A stretch of 6,455 nt of DNA from Candidatus Parcubacteria bacterium (GTDB lineage: Bacteria; Patescibacteriota; Minisyncoccia; Phycocordibacterales; UBA12088): contig RFKD01000060.1 in the NCBI GenBank assembly GCA_003694545.1, forward strand, positions 1 to 6,455. Reading direction: 5' to 3'. Of the stretch, positions 5,629-6,455 are shown in pieces. Under the pieces are notes generated by a model that did not search any database, was not told the DNA's origin, and worked only from the letters and a program-made list of their open reading frames with translations. Numbering within the stretch: position 1 is the first letter of the stretch; each line of letters opens with the position of its first letter. A program made the position numbers and the translations under genes.

Positions 5629-6451
5629 CGTCGTGGAGCGCGTTGAGCACAGTGAGCTTCGCGGCAACATCGGGCGCGTACGGCTTTTCCGTAACACTGA
5701 GGAGCACTTCCACGAGACGGGTGAGCGCCGCCTCAGAAACCTCCGCTGCCGCGCTCTCCACCGCTCCATAAGCCGACGGGGCCGATTTTCCGCTCTTGCG
5801 CGCACTCACAACAACATCCAATGCTTCCCCAAGCGAAACCAGCAAGCGAACCGGATTCTTCACCGCCCGAACAAGGCGCAATGCTTCTGCCTCATCTTTC
5901 GCGACAAGTGCGCGCAAGAGGGCGCCTTCCTGGGCAAACGGGACAACACGCTCAGAGGTTACTTTTTTAATGAGCGACGCAAGCTCCTTGCGCGCGTCAT
6001 GATAGGAGTCTTGGGAAGAAGGTTCTTCCTCTTGACTTGCCTCCTGTGCGGCGCGTTCTTCGCTTCCTGTTGTTGGCGCGCCCACTTCTGTGGCAACATC
6101 CGATTTATCTTGCTTGCCTCGTGCACCCCCTTCTTCCAACACTTGCGCGAGAGAGGCCCCCACAGGAGCGGCAAAAGCTTGATCCGCCTTCGCTTCTTCA
6201 GGGGTTCGCACAGCATCCACATCAAGAGTCGCCAGCACAAGGGCGCGCACGCGATCCCGATTGAGCGGAATCCAACCGTCTTCGCGTTCGTACAACCGCT
6301 GTGCCGCCACGAGCAATTCGGTCAGCAAGCGTTGCGCCTGCTTTCGATCCGCGCCAGCTCGTTGGACGATTTCGCGCAACCCCTCCGGAGAAATAATGAC
6401 GCGTTCTTGATGCGCTTGCTCTTCCAGCGCGCGCAACACTTCTTCTGACAC
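5621..6451 (-). CDS. Hypothetical protein: possible winged-helix N-terminus, acidic linker, helical C-terminus
   Basis: I do not recognise this protein. The minus-strand frame encodes 276 aa from GTG at 6451. The frame is still open (Asn codon) at the window edge, so the true start may lie outside; the ATG at 6453 is in another frame. Residues about 1-80 are helical and basic, ending in a strand-like LYEREDGWIPL (53-63) before another helix. This helix-helix-helix-wing order suggests a winged helix-turn-helix, by pattern only. Residues about 105-150 are Glu/Ser/Ala/Gln-rich, low complexity and probably disordered. Residues about 150-276 are Ala/Leu/Val-rich amphipathic helices (ALVAKDEAEALRLVRAV, 181-197) broken by a Gly/Ser/Lys stretch (219-228). 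There is no signal peptide, membrane segment or cysteine, so a cytoplasmic protein is likely. It converges on thrS with an 88-bp gap. The opposite strand also carries a long frame, but its Arg/His/Cys-rich composition looks like an antisense shadow. Confidence 0.7.
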   Translation of the reverse strand: MSEEVLRALEEQAHQERVIISPEGLREIVQRAGADRKQAQRLLTELLVAAQRLYEREDGWIPLNRDRVRALVLATLDVDAVRTPEEAKADQAFAAPVGASLAQVLEEGGARGKQDKSDVATEVGAPTTGSEERAAQEASQEEEPSSQDSYHDARKELASLIKKVTSERVVPFAQEGALLRALVAKDEAEALRLVRAVKNPVRLLVSLGEALDVVVSARKSGKSAPSAYGAVESAAAEVSEAALTRLVEVLLSVTEKPYAPDVAAKLTVLNALHDAQ

Positions 6452-6455
6452 ATTA

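Noticed and set aside
5600..6448. A 282-codon plus-strand open frame that covers almost the whole minus-strand hypothetical gene, with a hydrophobic Cys-rich patch in the middle
   Set aside because: Its product is rich in Arg, His, Cys and Phe, as expected from the antisense of a GC-rich gene. The minus-strand frame has ordinary Ala/Glu/Leu/Val composition and clear module structure. I see no promoter or SD supporting the plus frame.

Overview
This 6.5-kb window is a core-genome stretch of a bacterial chromosome with mid-50s percent GC by eye. It holds two complete housekeeping genes and two further coding regions. No CRISPR array, insertion sequence, phage gene, rRNA or tRNA was seen, and no stretch over 300 bases lacks a gene. 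The DnaE core has a style I associate from memory with Patescibacteria (candidate phyla radiation, Parcubacteria-like): IRGSVAGS replacing the usual GPGRGSAAGS, then NGSGMTQFL, VYQDDVMM and GYSWLEADKLRKAMGKK. The compact ThrS with no TGS domain fits this. The lineage is an inference, held at about 0.7; no search was run.

Layout. (1) 2-334, minus strand: the N-terminal part of ribonuclease HII (rnhB), cut by the left edge. (2) 335-441: a short divergent intergenic region with a -10-like box for each direction. (3) 442-3684, plus: dnaE, the replicative DNA polymerase III alpha subunit, 1080 aa from the chosen start. (4) 3685-3753: a 69-bp gap with a good sigma70-type promoter and a small hairpin. 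(5) 3754-5532, plus: thrS, threonyl-tRNA synthetase without the TGS domain. (6) 5533-5620: the convergent gap, with only weak hairpins. (7) 5621-6451, minus: an unrecognised 276-aa protein with a possible winged-helix N-terminus, an acidic low-complexity linker and a helical C-terminus; it may begin beyond the right edge.

Functionally, rnhB (removal of RNA from DNA) and dnaE (chromosome synthesis) are related through replication. They are also adjacent in E. coli, but there they are co-oriented; here they diverge. thrS serves translation and probably has its own promoter. The points most worth a second look are the degraded PHP metal site of DnaE, an extended -10 box that abuts the dnaE start codon (possible leaderless mRNA), SD-less initiation of thrS, and the unknown modular protein. 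I did not find a convincing new multi-gene system.
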